29,350 nucleotides of DNA from positions 1 through 29,350 of the forward strand of contig JADJPT010000027.1 of the NCBI GenBank assembly GCA_016713125.1, written 5' to 3'. The notes under the pieces are model-generated. The model worked only from the letters and a program-made list of their open reading frames with translations. It had not been told where the DNA came from and searched no databases. This DNA is from Betaproteobacteria bacterium. Lineage in GTDB: Bacteria; Pseudomonadota; Gammaproteobacteria; Burkholderiales; SG8-39. Both the position numbers and the translations under genes were made by a program. Below are positions 9,801 through 17,114 of this stretch, piece by piece (the stretch's first letter is position 1; each line of letters starts with the position of its first letter).

Positions 9801-10027
9801 TCGATCGCCTGCGCGGCCGCCGACTGCGCCGCGGCGAAATCGCCGCGCTGGTAGGCGCCTTCGGCCTGGGTCGCCAGTTCGGCATAGCGGCGGTCGTCGA
9901 CCTGTCGCGCGGGCGCCGGCTTGCCGGCCGGCGCGCGGGCCGCGGGCTTGGCGCTCTGCGCCAAAGCCGCCAGCGGCCAGGCGAATGCCAGGGCAAGCAA
10001 CAGGAAACCGGCGTGGCGCAGATGCAT
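6821..10027 (-). CDS. Exported TPR-CHAT (caspase-like) protease
   Basis: Intact 1068-residue protein. ATG 10027 is preferred over upstream in-frame codons because it opens a Sec signal peptide (FLLLALAFAWPLAALA, cleavage before QSAKP) and sits six bases from a TATAAT box. Residues 40-480 carry kinesin-light-chain-type TPR repeats, recognised by repeated units such as HPDTATTLSNL, HPTTATSLSNLGNVYY, HPDVATSLNNLA and HPDTAKTLNNLG, interrupted by an Ala/Pro-rich linker. A helical region follows, then a C-terminal CHAT domain with the predicted catalytic His901 (FATHG) and Cys970 (LSACNTA) and the typical closing HPFFWAPFVLVG. CHAT domains are caspase/gingipain-fold peptidases, often regulated by attached TPRs. 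An exported one would act in the periplasm. The overlap with the CHASE2 cyclase suggests joint function; substrate unknown. Confidence 0.9.
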   Translation of the reverse strand: MHLRHAGFLLLALAFAWPLAALAQSAKPAARAPAGKPAPARQVDDRRYAELATQAEGAYQRGDFAAAQSAAAQAIDEGLRAYAGEHANLGRALNVLGAALLRQGKYPEAEVQFRRMLALYEKHVGPDDVYTAAALNSLALVLERLSDYRGAETLLRRSLAILEAKQGKQHPDTATTLSNLSRVLDAQGRFSDAGARPGAAPAPAPAAAAAGGADAAAQLAARASAALQRGEYQESETLQAQVLAVHEKSLGAEHPTTATSLSNLGNVYYLQGKFAEAEKVYRRALGVREKVLGGNHPDVATSLNNLANVQQELGRDQQISASEARIRARTGSSVGATSEIDGLYRRALAIQSASLGRDHPDTAKTLNNLGITLSLRGEFAQAEEMHRSALSTMEKVFGEQHPDTAATLTSLSFALDRQGKVAEAEASYLRAVEISRKAGNPRELLVNASRLGFSLAKRGRYREALPFYKESVETLDFLYSQTRGYTEETRATFLSQFSAIYRETIRILLQLHKIDGKGGFDREALSVASRNQSRVFTEMMRQADVARFSGEPAFIALRASRERLQEQLAQLRQARATVPVTLADAAQRVAGYDAQIAAAGRELSGAEDRLWREYPRFMELANPRPVGVEDLQARLLRPDEALVSYVLLPQETVIFVVTKERFRMAVTSTRRADIAERVHRVRRSIEKVAIGESVLFLREITPDLLHSLHRDLIAPVSDLFAGKERVFIVGDGPLHTVPFEMFVTRYTAAERNAFEQAQRAADGSEARPFLAEYGALAWLGAQHRFAYLPSLSALTSQRLYPKGSPGSSVELVAFADPVFTAAPGLAMPAATSRALSQLNVSFSRAGGAPEIPRLAETADEAREIAGVLGGQSRLYIGNEAQESAAKLNDLRAARFVLFATHGFLGGEFVASDLPQEEGEGGRRASVRREAQPSLALTLVGDLKGEDGLLTMKEVIEDVELNAELVALSACNTAGESVQANNGEGFAGLTRAFMYAGAKALLVSHWSVDSKSTQALMTDTFRNIKQGMPTLTAISTAQKTLLSGRYTSGAYSFSRAHPFFWAPFVLVGE

Positions 10028-10033
10028 TGCCGG

Positions 10034-10039
10034 ATTATA
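10034..10039 (-). promoter_or_regulatory. TATAAT box directly before the CHAT gene (possible leaderless transcript)
   Basis: A perfect TATAAT hexamer lies only six bases upstream of the ATG, with no Shine-Dalgarno site between. A start at the normal distance would begin the mRNA at or next to the ATG. No good -35 hexamer is visible 16-18 bases upstream. Confidence 0.45.
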
Positions 10040-10089
10040 GTGCGCGGCCCGCATGCACAGCGCGCGCGGCGGGCGCGCGCCGGGCCGTT

Positions 10090-10542
10090 TCAGGCGGGTT
10101 TGGCCGGTTTGGAAATCGCGATCAGCAGGCTGCAGGGCGCGTAATCGAGCATCGAGGCGCCGACCGAACCTTTCCACCAGCGCGCCGCGAACGAGGTGTT
10201 CTGGTTGTGGCCGAGCACGATCAGGTCCGCGCCGAGTTCCTTGGCGATGCGGCAGATTTCCTCCACCGGCTCACCCACCGCCAGATGGCCCTCGGACTTG
10301 TAGCCCTGCTCGGTGAGCGCGCGTATGCCCTCCTCGAGGACGGACTGGGTGCGCTTCTTCTCCTCCTCGAGCAGTTCCTCGGGCACGAAGCCCTCGGTGA
10401 GGAACAGGCTGGGCGGCATGGTGGCGACCGCCAGCAGGTGCATCTGCGCGCCGTGGAAACTGGCCAGCTCCGCGCATTCGAGCAGCGCGTGGCGCCCTTC
10501 CTTGGACCCGTTGTACGCGAGCAGTATCTTCTCGTACTTCAT
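10090..10542 (-). CDS. Universal stress protein (UspA family)
   Basis: 150 residues, a single Usp domain. It begins with the typical KILLAYNGSKEGRHALLECAE and ends with IVLGHNQNTSF, GSVGASMLDYAPCSLLIA, the usual beta strand-loop-helix closing part. The ATP-binding loop of UspFAs is normally G-x2-G-x9-G-S/T; here the second Gly is a Gln (GHNQ) and the distance to the GS pair is one residue longer, so nucleotide binding is uncertain. The start at ATG 10542 follows a GAGGGAG Shine-Dalgarno. The gene lies 37 bases after the TctC-like gene and 62 bases before the CHAT gene on the same strand, so it could be cotranscribed with either. A stress-related cytoplasmic role is known for the family only in general terms. 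Confidence 0.9.
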   Translation of the reverse strand: MKYEKILLAYNGSKEGRHALLECAELASFHGAQMHLLAVATMPPSLFLTEGFVPEELLEEEKKRTQSVLEEGIRALTEQGYKSEGHLAVGEPVEEICRIAKELGADLIVLGHNQNTSFAARWWKGSVGASMLDYAPCSLLIAISKPAKPA

Positions 10543-10579
10543 GCTCCCTCTCCCGGCGCCTTGCGGCGCGCTGCAGTGG

Positions 10580-11533
10580 TCACTTGGCCAGAAGTCCCAG
10601 ACGGGCGATGGTAGCGCGTTCTTCCGCAAACGTCTGCGCGCCCCACTTGGCGTACTCCTCGCTCGACTTGTACCAGTACACCTGGTCGAACTGCTGCAGC
10701 ACCTTCAGGTGCTCGGGGTCGTCGGCCGCCTTCTTGAAGGCGTCGTGCAGCTGGCGCACCAGCCTGGCATCCATGCCCGCCGGGGCCACCAGGCCATAAG
10801 GCGAGTAGGAAACGATGTCGTAGCCGGACTCCCTCGCGGTCGGCGCGCCCCATTTGGTGCGCTTCTCGCCGAAGGTCACCAGCAGGCGGAGGGCGCCGGC
10901 GTCGACATGGCGACCCCAGCCCGTGGCATCCGACTGCGCCATCACGTGGCCGCCCATCAACGCCTGGGTCGAGTCGGCGTTGCCCTTGAAGGGCACGTGC
11001 AGCAGTTGCACCCCCGCCTTGGCCGCAAGCTCCTCCATCAGCAGGTGCGGCGAGGTGCCGGTGCCCGTCGAGCCATAGGAGAACTTGCCGGGATTGGCCT
11101 TGGCGAAATCGACCAGATCCTTGACCGTCTTGATCTGCGAGTCCGCCTTGACCACCACGCCGAAGGTGTAGCCGGTCAGGCCGATGATGTAGGTGAAATC
11201 CTTGAGAGGATCCCAGTCGACCTTCTGCATGTGCGGGATGCGGAACGCGCCGACCGGCAGCTGCGAGAGCGTATAGCCGTCGGGCTTGGCGGTCTTGGCC
11301 ATGGTGCCCGGGCCGAGCATGCCGCCGCCGCCGGGCTTGTTCTCGACGATGATGGTCTGGCCGATGTACTTGCCCGCCACCTCGGCGAAGCGGCGCAGGT
11401 GGGTGTCGGTCGAACCGCCCGCCGGCCAGGGGCAGATCAGCGTGATCGGACGGGTCGGAAAGTTCTGGCCGAGTGCGGAACCGGCCACGGACAGTGCCGC
11501 AGCCGCGAGCGTCAGGCGCAAAGCGGTATTCAT
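10580..11533 (-). CDS. Tripartite tricarboxylate transporter substrate-binding protein (Bug/TctC family)
   Basis: Intact 317-residue periplasmic binding protein. ATG 11533 follows GAGGAG and starts a Sec signal peptide (LRLTLAAAALSVAGSALG, cleavage before QNFPTRP). Family hallmarks are FPTRPITLICPWPAGGSTD at the mature N-terminus, VENKPGGGGMLG, KPDGYTL, the KDFTYI and GKFSYGSTGTGTSPHLLMEE segments and HVPFKGNADSTQALMGG. Bug proteins are very numerous in Bordetella/Cupriavidus-type betaproteobacteria and bind carboxylates, amides or aromatic acids; the ligand cannot be predicted. No TctA/TctB membrane subunits are adjacent, which is common for this family. It is divergent from the acyl-CoA genes that start at 11731, so its ligand may be an acid fed into that pathway, but this is only positional. 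Confidence 0.93.
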   Translation of the reverse strand: MNTALRLTLAAAALSVAGSALGQNFPTRPITLICPWPAGGSTDTHLRRFAEVAGKYIGQTIIVENKPGGGGMLGPGTMAKTAKPDGYTLSQLPVGAFRIPHMQKVDWDPLKDFTYIIGLTGYTFGVVVKADSQIKTVKDLVDFAKANPGKFSYGSTGTGTSPHLLMEELAAKAGVQLLHVPFKGNADSTQALMGGHVMAQSDATGWGRHVDAGALRLLVTFGEKRTKWGAPTARESGYDIVSYSPYGLVAPAGMDARLVRQLHDAFKKAADDPEHLKVLQQFDQVYWYKSSEEYAKWGAQTFAEERATIARLGLLAK

Positions 11534-11697
11534 GGTTCGTGTCTCCTCGTTTTATAGGGTCACTGCCGTTTTTTCGCCGATTATGCCTCAGTCGTCGCAC
11601 GCCCGTTGCGGGGCGCGCCGGCCCGCCCCGCAGCCCCGGCCACGGGCGGCGCAGCCCCTGTTTCACGCCCTCCCGGGCGCGCCTCCCCCGCGCGGCT

Positions 11698-11703
11698 TAA
11701 AAT
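11698..11703 (+). promoter_or_regulatory. Candidate -10 box for the acyl-CoA genes
   Basis: The 197-base divergent region 11534-11730 holds a TAAAAT hexamer here, giving a leader of about 20 bases that includes the AGGAGGAG Shine-Dalgarno site before ATG 11731. No convincing -35 is visible. On the minus strand a TATAAA lies near the TctC gene start. I see nothing else in this gap. Confidence 0.3.
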
Positions 11704-11730
11704 CGCGGTTTACACAGGAGGAGTACACCC

Positions 11731-13241
11731 ATGCTGGACGTTTCCCGAGCCGACCTCGTCGCCGGCGTAGCAGGAAGCGGCACCATGGGCCGTGGCATCG
11801 TGCAGGTGCTCGCCCAGGGCGGCCTGCAGGTCATGGTCTATGACGCCAAGCCCGGTGCCGCGCAGGCCGCCAGGGACTCGATCGCGCAATCGCTCGCCAA
11901 GCTGGTCGAGAAGGGCCGCACCACCCAGGCCGAGGCCGACAAGATCGTCGCGCGCATCACGCCGGTGGATTCCATGCAGGCTTTCGCCCCGGCGCACATC
12001 GTGATCGAGGCGGTGTTCGAGAAGCTCGAGCTCAAGCACGAACTGTTCAAGGCGCTCCGAGGCGATCGTTTCCGACACCTGCATCCTGGCCTCCAACACT
12101 CTCGCTGTCGGTCACCGCGATGGCCGCGGTGTGCAGGAAGCCCGGCCGCGTGGCCGGCTACCACTTCTTCAACCCGGTGCCGGTCATGAAGATCGTAGAG
12201 GTCATCGACGGCGTGCTGACCGAGCCCTGGGTGGGCGAGGCGCTGCTCGGCCTGACCAAGCGCTATGGCCACACCGCCGTGCGCTGCCAGGACACGCCGG
12301 GCTTCATCGTCAATCACCAGGGCCGCGCCTACGTCCCGGAGGCCCTGCGCATCCTGACCGAAGGCATCACCGGCTTCGCCGACATCGACCGCATCCTGTG
12401 CGACGCCGCGGGCTTCCGGCTCGGCCCGTTCGGCCTGATGGACCTGGTCGGCCTGGACATCGCGCACGGCGTGATGGAGTCCATGTACGCGCAGTACTAC
12501 GAGGAGCCCAAGTACAAGCCCTGCTACCTCTCGCCGATGCGCGTGGCCGCCGGACTGCTCGGCCGCAAGACCGGCCGCGGCTGGTACACCTACACCAAGG
12601 AGGGCCCGGTGGCGATCGCCGAAGCCGCCGTGCCCGCCGCGCGCCCGACCGCCGTCTGGGTGGCGCCGGACGCCGGCTCGCTGAAGGAACTGCTGGTGAA
12701 GCTCGGCGCAAAGATCGATGCCGGCGCCCGGCCCGCCGCCGACTCGCTGTGCATGGTCGCGCCGCTGGGCAAGGACGCCACCACCTGCGCGATCGAACTC
12801 GGCCTGGACGCCACGCGCACCGTGGCGGTGGACCCGCTGTTCGGCTACGCCAAGCGCCGCACCCTGATGACCACCCCGGTGACCACGGCGGCGATGCGCG
12901 ATGCCGCGCACGGCCTGCTCGGTTCGGACGGCGTGCCGGTGTCGGTGATCAACGACTCGGCCGGCTTCGTCGCCCAGCGCGTGGTCGCGCACATCGTCAA
13001 CGTCGGCTGCGACATCGCGCAGATGCGCATCGCCTCGCCGGCCGACCTCGACCGCGCGGTGGTGCTGGGCCTGTCCTACCCGCACGGACCGCTGGCCTTC
13101 GGCGACGCCGTCGGCGCGCAGAAGATACTCACCGTGCTGGAAAACATGCACGCCTTCTACCAGGAGCCGCGTTACCGCCCCAGCCCCTGGCTCAAGCGCC
13201 GCGCCGGCCTCGGCGTCGCGCTCACCACCCCGGAGAACTGA
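11731..13241 (+). CDS. 3-hydroxyacyl-CoA dehydrogenase, two-domain PaaH/Hbd type (frameshifted)
   Basis: About 503 residues after correction. It oxidises 3-hydroxyacyl-CoA to 3-oxoacyl-CoA with NAD. The N-terminal Rossmann motif GSGTMGRGI is seen at about residue 16, VIEAVFEKLELK follows, and HFFNPVPVMKIVEV contains the catalytic His. Two 3HCDH C-terminal domains follow (DTPGFIVNHQGRAYVPEALR and NDSAGFVAQRVVAHIVNV), giving the duplicated architecture of PaaH-type enzymes. The frame breaks twice between 12055 and 12103: one extra C (CTCCGAG where CTCGAG is expected) and two missing bases in the NTSSLSV segment. The start is supported by AGGAGGAG nine bases upstream. The thiolase gene begins two bases after the stop, so both act in consecutive steps: 3-hydroxybutyryl-CoA or 3-hydroxyadipyl-CoA are the likely substrates. 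Confidence 0.88.
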
Positions 13242-13242
13242 A

Positions 13243-14451
13243 ATGCTCAACGCCTACATCTACGACGGACTGCGCACCCCCATCGGCCGGCACGCCGGCA
13301 AGCTGGCCACCATCCGGCCGGACGACCTGGCCGCCGGCGTGATCGCCGAAGTGGTCAAGCGCAACGCCATCAAGGCCGAGGAGATCTCCGACGTGATCCT
13401 CGGCTGCGTCACGCAGGCCGGCGAGGACAGCCGCAACGTCGCGCGCTTCGCCACCCTGGCCTCGGGTCTGCCGGCCTCGGTGCCCGGCGTCACGGTCAAC
13501 CGCCTGTGCGCCAGCGGCCTGCAGGCCACGGTCGACGCCGCGCGCGCCATCACCTGCGGCGAGGGCGAGCTGTACATCGCCGGCGGCACCGAGAGCATGA
13601 CGCGCGCGCCCTACGTGATCGGCAAGCCCGAGACCGCCTACGGCCGCGACTCGAAGATGTTCGACACCACCATCGGCTCGCGCTTCACCAACCCGAAAGT
13701 CGCCAAGCAGTACGGCGACCAGGCCATGCCGCAGACCGGCGACAACGTGGCCAAGGAGTTCGGCGTCTCGCGTGAACAGGCCGACGAGTTCGCGCTGGCC
13801 TCGCAGATGAAGTACGCGGCCGCCGAGAAGGACGGTTTCTACAAGGGCGAGATCCTGCCGGTGGCCCTGCCGGCGAAGAAGAAGGACGCGCCGCCGGTGA
13901 TGGTCGACGCCGACGAGCATCCGCGCCGCGACGCCACCATGGAATCGCTGGTCAGGCTCAAGCCCCTGTACGAGGGCGGCAGCGTCACGGCAGGCAACGC
14001 CTCGGGCGTGAACGACGGCGCCGCGGCACTGGTGGTGGCCAGCAAGGCCTGGGGCGAGAAGAACGGCAGGAAGCCGATGGTGAAGATCCTGTCGGCCGCC
14101 TCGGCCGCGGTCGAGCCGCGCATCATGGGTGTGGGCCCGGCCTACGCCATTCCGCTCGCCCTGCAGCGCGCCGGACTCACGCTGAAGGACATGGACATCA
14201 TCGAGATCAACGAGGCCTTCGCCAGCCAGGTGCTGGCCTGCCTGGCGGTCATGAAGGTGGACTTCAAGGACGCGCGCGTGAACCCCAACGGCGGCGCGAT
14301 CGCCATCGGCCACCCGCTGGGCTGCTCGGGCGCGCGCCTGGCCATCACGGTGGCGCGCCAGCTCGAGCGCATGAACGGGCGCTACGCGGCGGTGTCGCTG
14401 TGCATCGGCGTCGGACAGGGTCTGGCGATGATCATCGAACGGCAAGCCTGA
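13243..14451 (+). CDS. Thiolase, PcaF/PaaJ-like acetyl-CoA acyltransferase
   Basis: Intact 402-residue thiolase. The nucleophilic Cys is in VNRLCASGLQA (about residue 89), the catalytic His in GGAIAIGHPLGCSGAR, and the second Cys in SLCIGVGQG. The N-terminus RTPIGRHAGKLATIRPDDLA, the segment AGEDSRNVARFATLASGLP and EHPRRDATMESLVRLKP resemble 3-oxoadipyl-CoA thiolases (PcaF/PaaJ) more than plain acetoacetyl-CoA thiolases, but specificity is not certain. The start lies one base after the dehydrogenase stop, with GGAGAAC as ribosome site. Together they would perform the last two steps of a beta-oxidation-like path, releasing acetyl-CoA. No other paa genes are present in the window, so I leave the gene symbol blank. 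Confidence 0.92.
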   Translation: MLNAYIYDGLRTPIGRHAGKLATIRPDDLAAGVIAEVVKRNAIKAEEISDVILGCVTQAGEDSRNVARFATLASGLPASVPGVTVNRLCASGLQATVDAARAITCGEGELYIAGGTESMTRAPYVIGKPETAYGRDSKMFDTTIGSRFTNPKVAKQYGDQAMPQTGDNVAKEFGVSREQADEFALASQMKYAAAEKDGFYKGEILPVALPAKKKDAPPVMVDADEHPRRDATMESLVRLKPLYEGGSVTAGNASGVNDGAAALVVASKAWGEKNGRKPMVKILSAASAAVEPRIMGVGPAYAIPLALQRAGLTLKDMDIIEINEAFASQVLACLAVMKVDFKDARVNPNGGAIAIGHPLGCSGARLAITVARQLERMNGRYAAVSLCIGVGQGLAMIIERQA

Positions 14452-14465
14452 AGGCGCAAGTTACG

Positions 14466-14548
14466 AATGGGGGAACCCTGCGGTTCCCCTGCGGAAAACA
14501 CCAGGCCAGGAATGGGGAACCCTACGGTTCCCCATGCCCCTCCCCAAC
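14466..14548. repeat. Pair of GGGGAACC/GGTTCCCC palindromic repeats
   Basis: Two hairpin units follow the thiolase stop. The first has an 8-bp stem (14470-14477 with 14482-14489) and a CTGC loop; the second an identical stem core extended to 10 bp (14512-14521 with 14526-14535) and a CTAC loop, followed by a TGCCCCTCCCC tail. Both are preceded by GAATGGGG. A third relative occurs at 18831-18869. They look like REP-type intergenic repeats and may also act as a terminator of the dehydrogenase-thiolase unit, although no T-run follows. The rest of the gap to 14673 is relatively AT-rich, with a 9-base direct repeat (TCTCCACTG at 14555 and 14583), and holds no gene I can support. Confidence 0.65.
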
Positions 14549-14673
14549 CGAATATCTCCACTGTTCTTCGATCTGTTCAATTTCTCCACTGAATTACTGC
14601 CACTTTTTTCTGAAAATCCCCACCTGGTGCGCGGTTTCAGAGGAAATGCTGCCATAGCATTCGGCGTTCCCGA

Positions 14674-15445
14674 GTGATCGAGACACTGCTGGTGCTGGTC
14701 GCGGCATTCGCCGCGGGCTTCCTCGACGCCAGCGTGGGCGGCGGCGGCATGGTGTTGCTGCCCACGCTGTTCGCCGTGTTCCCGACCACGCCGCATCCGG
14801 TGCTTATGGGCACCAACAAGCTGTCCTCGACCTTCGGGCTGGCGAACTCCGCCTGGCGTTACACGCGCAGCCTGGCCATGCCCTGGAACGTCGCGCTGCC
14901 GGCCGCGGCCGGCTATTTCCTGCTCGCCATCGCCGGCGCCGCGCTGGCGCGCATGGTGCCCACCGCGGTGTTCCGCCTGCTGGTGCCGTTCATGCTGACC
15001 GGCATGCTTATCTACGTGCTCACGCGTCGCGACTTCGGCCGCACGCACCTGCCACGCGTGGTCGACCGCGGCGCGCGCTGGGTGGCGTTCGGCGTCGGCG
15101 CGGTGCTCGGCCTGTACGAAGGATTCTTCGGACCGGGCGCGGGCGTGCTGCTGATCTTCGCCTTCGTGCGACTGTTCGGCTTCGATTTCCTGCGCGCCAC
15201 CGCCGCGGCCAAGGTGGTGAACACCGCCGGCTGCGTGGGCGCGCTGCTGGTGTTCGGCGTGCACGGCGAAGTGATGTGGCTGCTGGCCGCGGGCATGGCG
15301 GTGGCCAACGTCGCCGGCTCCTGGGCCGGCACGCATCGCCATCACGCGCGGCAGCGCCTGGCTGCGCGGGCTGTTCATCGTGGTGTCCGCGCTGCTGATC
15401 GCCAAGACCGCCTGGGATGCCGCCAGACCCTGGCTCGCGCAGTAG
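14674..15445 (+). CDS. TSUP-family (TauE/SafE) sulfite/anion exporter permease (frameshifted near the end)
   Basis: About 257 residues after restoring two missing bases near 15334 (GTRIAITRGSAWLRGLFIVVSALLIAKTAWDAARPWLAQ in the restored frame, read in pieces). Start is a GTG at 14674 with no clear Shine-Dalgarno, so it is tentative. The TSUP signature is present twice: AGFLDASVGGGGMVLLPTLF at residues 15-34 with GTNKLSSTFG soon after, and the second-half LYEGFFGPGAGVLL with ATAAAKVVNTAG. About seven to eight hydrophobic segments are visible. Members of the family move sulfite, sulfoacetate or other organic anions across the inner membrane. It lies between the thiolase and glutaryl-CoA dehydrogenase genes, so a role in exchanging an organic acid of that pathway is conceivable but unproven. 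Confidence 0.85.
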
Positions 15446-15484
15446 TAAAATCCTCGCTTCGATCCACTCGCCGGAGTCTTCCCG

Positions 15485-16692
15485 ATGAACGCCCCTCACC
15501 CCTCCAAAGCCCGCTTCGTCTGGGACGACCCGCTGCTGCTCAACGAACAGCTCAGCGAAGACGAGCGCATGGTGCGCGACGCCGCCCAGGCCTATTGCCA
15601 GGACAAGCTCGCGCCGCGCGTGACCGAGGCCTTCCGCCACGAGAAGACCGACCCGGCGATCTTCCGCGAGATGGGCGAACTCGGCCTGCTCGGACCGACC
15701 ATCCCCGCCGAGTACGGCGGCCCCGGGCTGAACTACGTCGCCTACGGCCTGATCGCCCGCGAGGTCGAGCGCGTCGATTCCGGATATCGCTCGATGATGA
15801 GCGTGCAGAGCTCGCTGGTCATGGTGCCGATCTTCGAATTCGGCAGCGAAGCGCAGAAGCAGAAGTACCTGCCCAAACTGGCTACCGGCGAGTGGATCGG
15901 CTGCTTCGGCCTGACCGAGCCCAACCACGGTTCCGACCCGGCCTCGATGGTGACGCGCGCGAAGAAGGTGCCCGGCGGATATTCGCTCTCCGGCGCCAAG
16001 ATGTGGATCTCCAATTCGCCGATCGCCGACGTCTTCGTCGTCTGGGCCAAGGAGATCGAAGGCAACGCGCCGGATGGTCCGATCCGCGGCTTCGTGCTGG
16101 AGAAGGGCATGAAGGGCCTGTCGGCCCCGGCCATCCACGGCAAGGTCGGCCTGCGCGCCTCGATCACCGGCGAGATCGTCATGGACGAGGTGTTCTGCCC
16201 GAGGAGAACGCCTTCCCCGAGGTGCGCGGCCTGAAGGGCCCGTTCACCTGCCTGAACTCGGCGCGCTACGGCATCGCCTGGGGCGCGCTGGGCGCGGCCG
16301 AGGACTGCTTCCACCGCGCGCGCCAGTACGTGCTCGACCGCAAGCAGTTCGGCCGGCCGCTGGCGGCCAACCAGCTGATCCAGAAGAAGCTCGCCGACAT
16401 GCAGACCGAGATCTCCATCGGCCTGCAGTCCTGCCTGCGCCTGGGACGCATGAAGGACGAGGGCGGCGCCGCGGTCGAGATCACCTCGATCCTCAAGCGC
16501 AATTCCTGCGGCAAGTCGCTGGACATCGCGCGCCTGGCGCGCGACATGATGGGCGGCAACGGCATCTCCGACGAGTTCGGCGTGGCGCGCCACCTGGTGA
16601 ACCTGGAAGTCGTGAACACCTACGAGGGCACGCACGACATCCACGCGCTGATCCTCGGCCGCGCCATCACGGGCATCCAGGCCTTCAGTTGA
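15485..16692 (+). CDS. gcdH: Glutaryl-CoA dehydrogenase (frameshifted)
   Basis: 402 residues after restoring one C near 16198-16200 (FCPEENAFPEVRGLKGP). It is an FAD-dependent acyl-CoA dehydrogenase that oxidises and decarboxylates glutaryl-CoA to crotonyl-CoA. GcdH-typical stretches include RSMMSVQSSLVMVPIFEFGS, GCFGLTEPNHGSDPASM, the substrate-side SARYGIAWGALGAAEDC, and MGGNGISDEFGVARHLVNLE followed by NTYEGTHDIHALILGRAITG with the catalytic Glu in TYEGTHD. These differ from ordinary short-chain dehydrogenases and support the specific name. ATG 15485 follows CGGAG at a normal distance, and a TAAAAT about 35 bases upstream may be its -10. With the dehydrogenase and thiolase genes upstream it would convert glutaryl-CoA to two acetyl-CoA if an enoyl-CoA hydratase acts from elsewhere. 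Confidence 0.93.
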
Positions 16693-17102
16693 GCGCCGCC
16701 GCGCCGCTCCTCACCGCCGACGATCGTGCCATCGCGGCGCTGGTGGCGGCGCGCGAGGCCGCCTGGAACGCGGGCGACGCCGCCGCCTACCGCGACCTGC
16801 TGACCGAGGACGCCGACATCCTCAGCGCCACCGGACGTCCGGCACGCGGCCGCGACGCCTTTCTCGCGCTGTTCCTCGAGCAGCATCACGGCGCCTACGC
16901 CGGCACGCGAACCAGTCTCAGGCTGCGCCACCTGCGCTACCTGCGCGAGGACGTGGCGCTGGCCGACGTCGATTACCAGATGGACGGCGGCATGCTCGAT
17001 GCCGCCGCGAGCGCCTCGCGTCGCGGCCTGATGGCCTGGGTGGTGCGCAAGGACGCGGGCGTCTGGCGCATCGCCGGCATACGCAGCATTCCGTCGCGCT
17101 GA
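16689..17102 (+). CDS. SnoaL/SgcJ-like NTF2-fold protein (DUF4440 type)
   Basis: 137 residues. The only plausible start is TTG 16689, which overlaps the gcdH stop (TTGA), implying translational coupling. The sequence TADDRAIAALVAAREAAWNAGDAAAYRDLLTEDADIL is the classic NTF2-like opening (helix, then the WNAGD turn and the TEDADI strand), and it ends with WVVRKDAGVWRIAGIRSIPS, the closing beta strands of DUF4440/SgcJ proteins. The fold forms a small cone-shaped pocket used in isomerases, hydratases and ligand binders; no catalytic residues can be assigned. Coupling to gcdH suggests a small accessory role in the same pathway or just convenient expression. Cytoplasmic, no signal peptide. Confidence 0.8.
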   Translation: MSAAAPLLTADDRAIAALVAAREAAWNAGDAAAYRDLLTEDADILSATGRPARGRDAFLALFLEQHHGAYAGTRTSLRLRHLRYLREDVALADVDYQMDGGMLDAAASASRRGLMAWVVRKDAGVWRIAGIRSIPSR

Positions 17103-17114
17103 GACTTCCGGCGC

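Noticed and set aside
6821..10027. Csx29-like CRISPR-associated TPR-CHAT protease
   Set aside because: It has a signal peptide, no CRISPR array or type III effector nearby, and kinesin-type TPRs common in stand-alone CHAT proteins.
14674..16692. Open frame joining the TSUP permease with glutaryl-CoA dehydrogenase
   Set aside because: It arises from indels in both genes. The natural stop of the permease is at 15443-15445 and gcdH has its own start at 15485 with a ribosome site.
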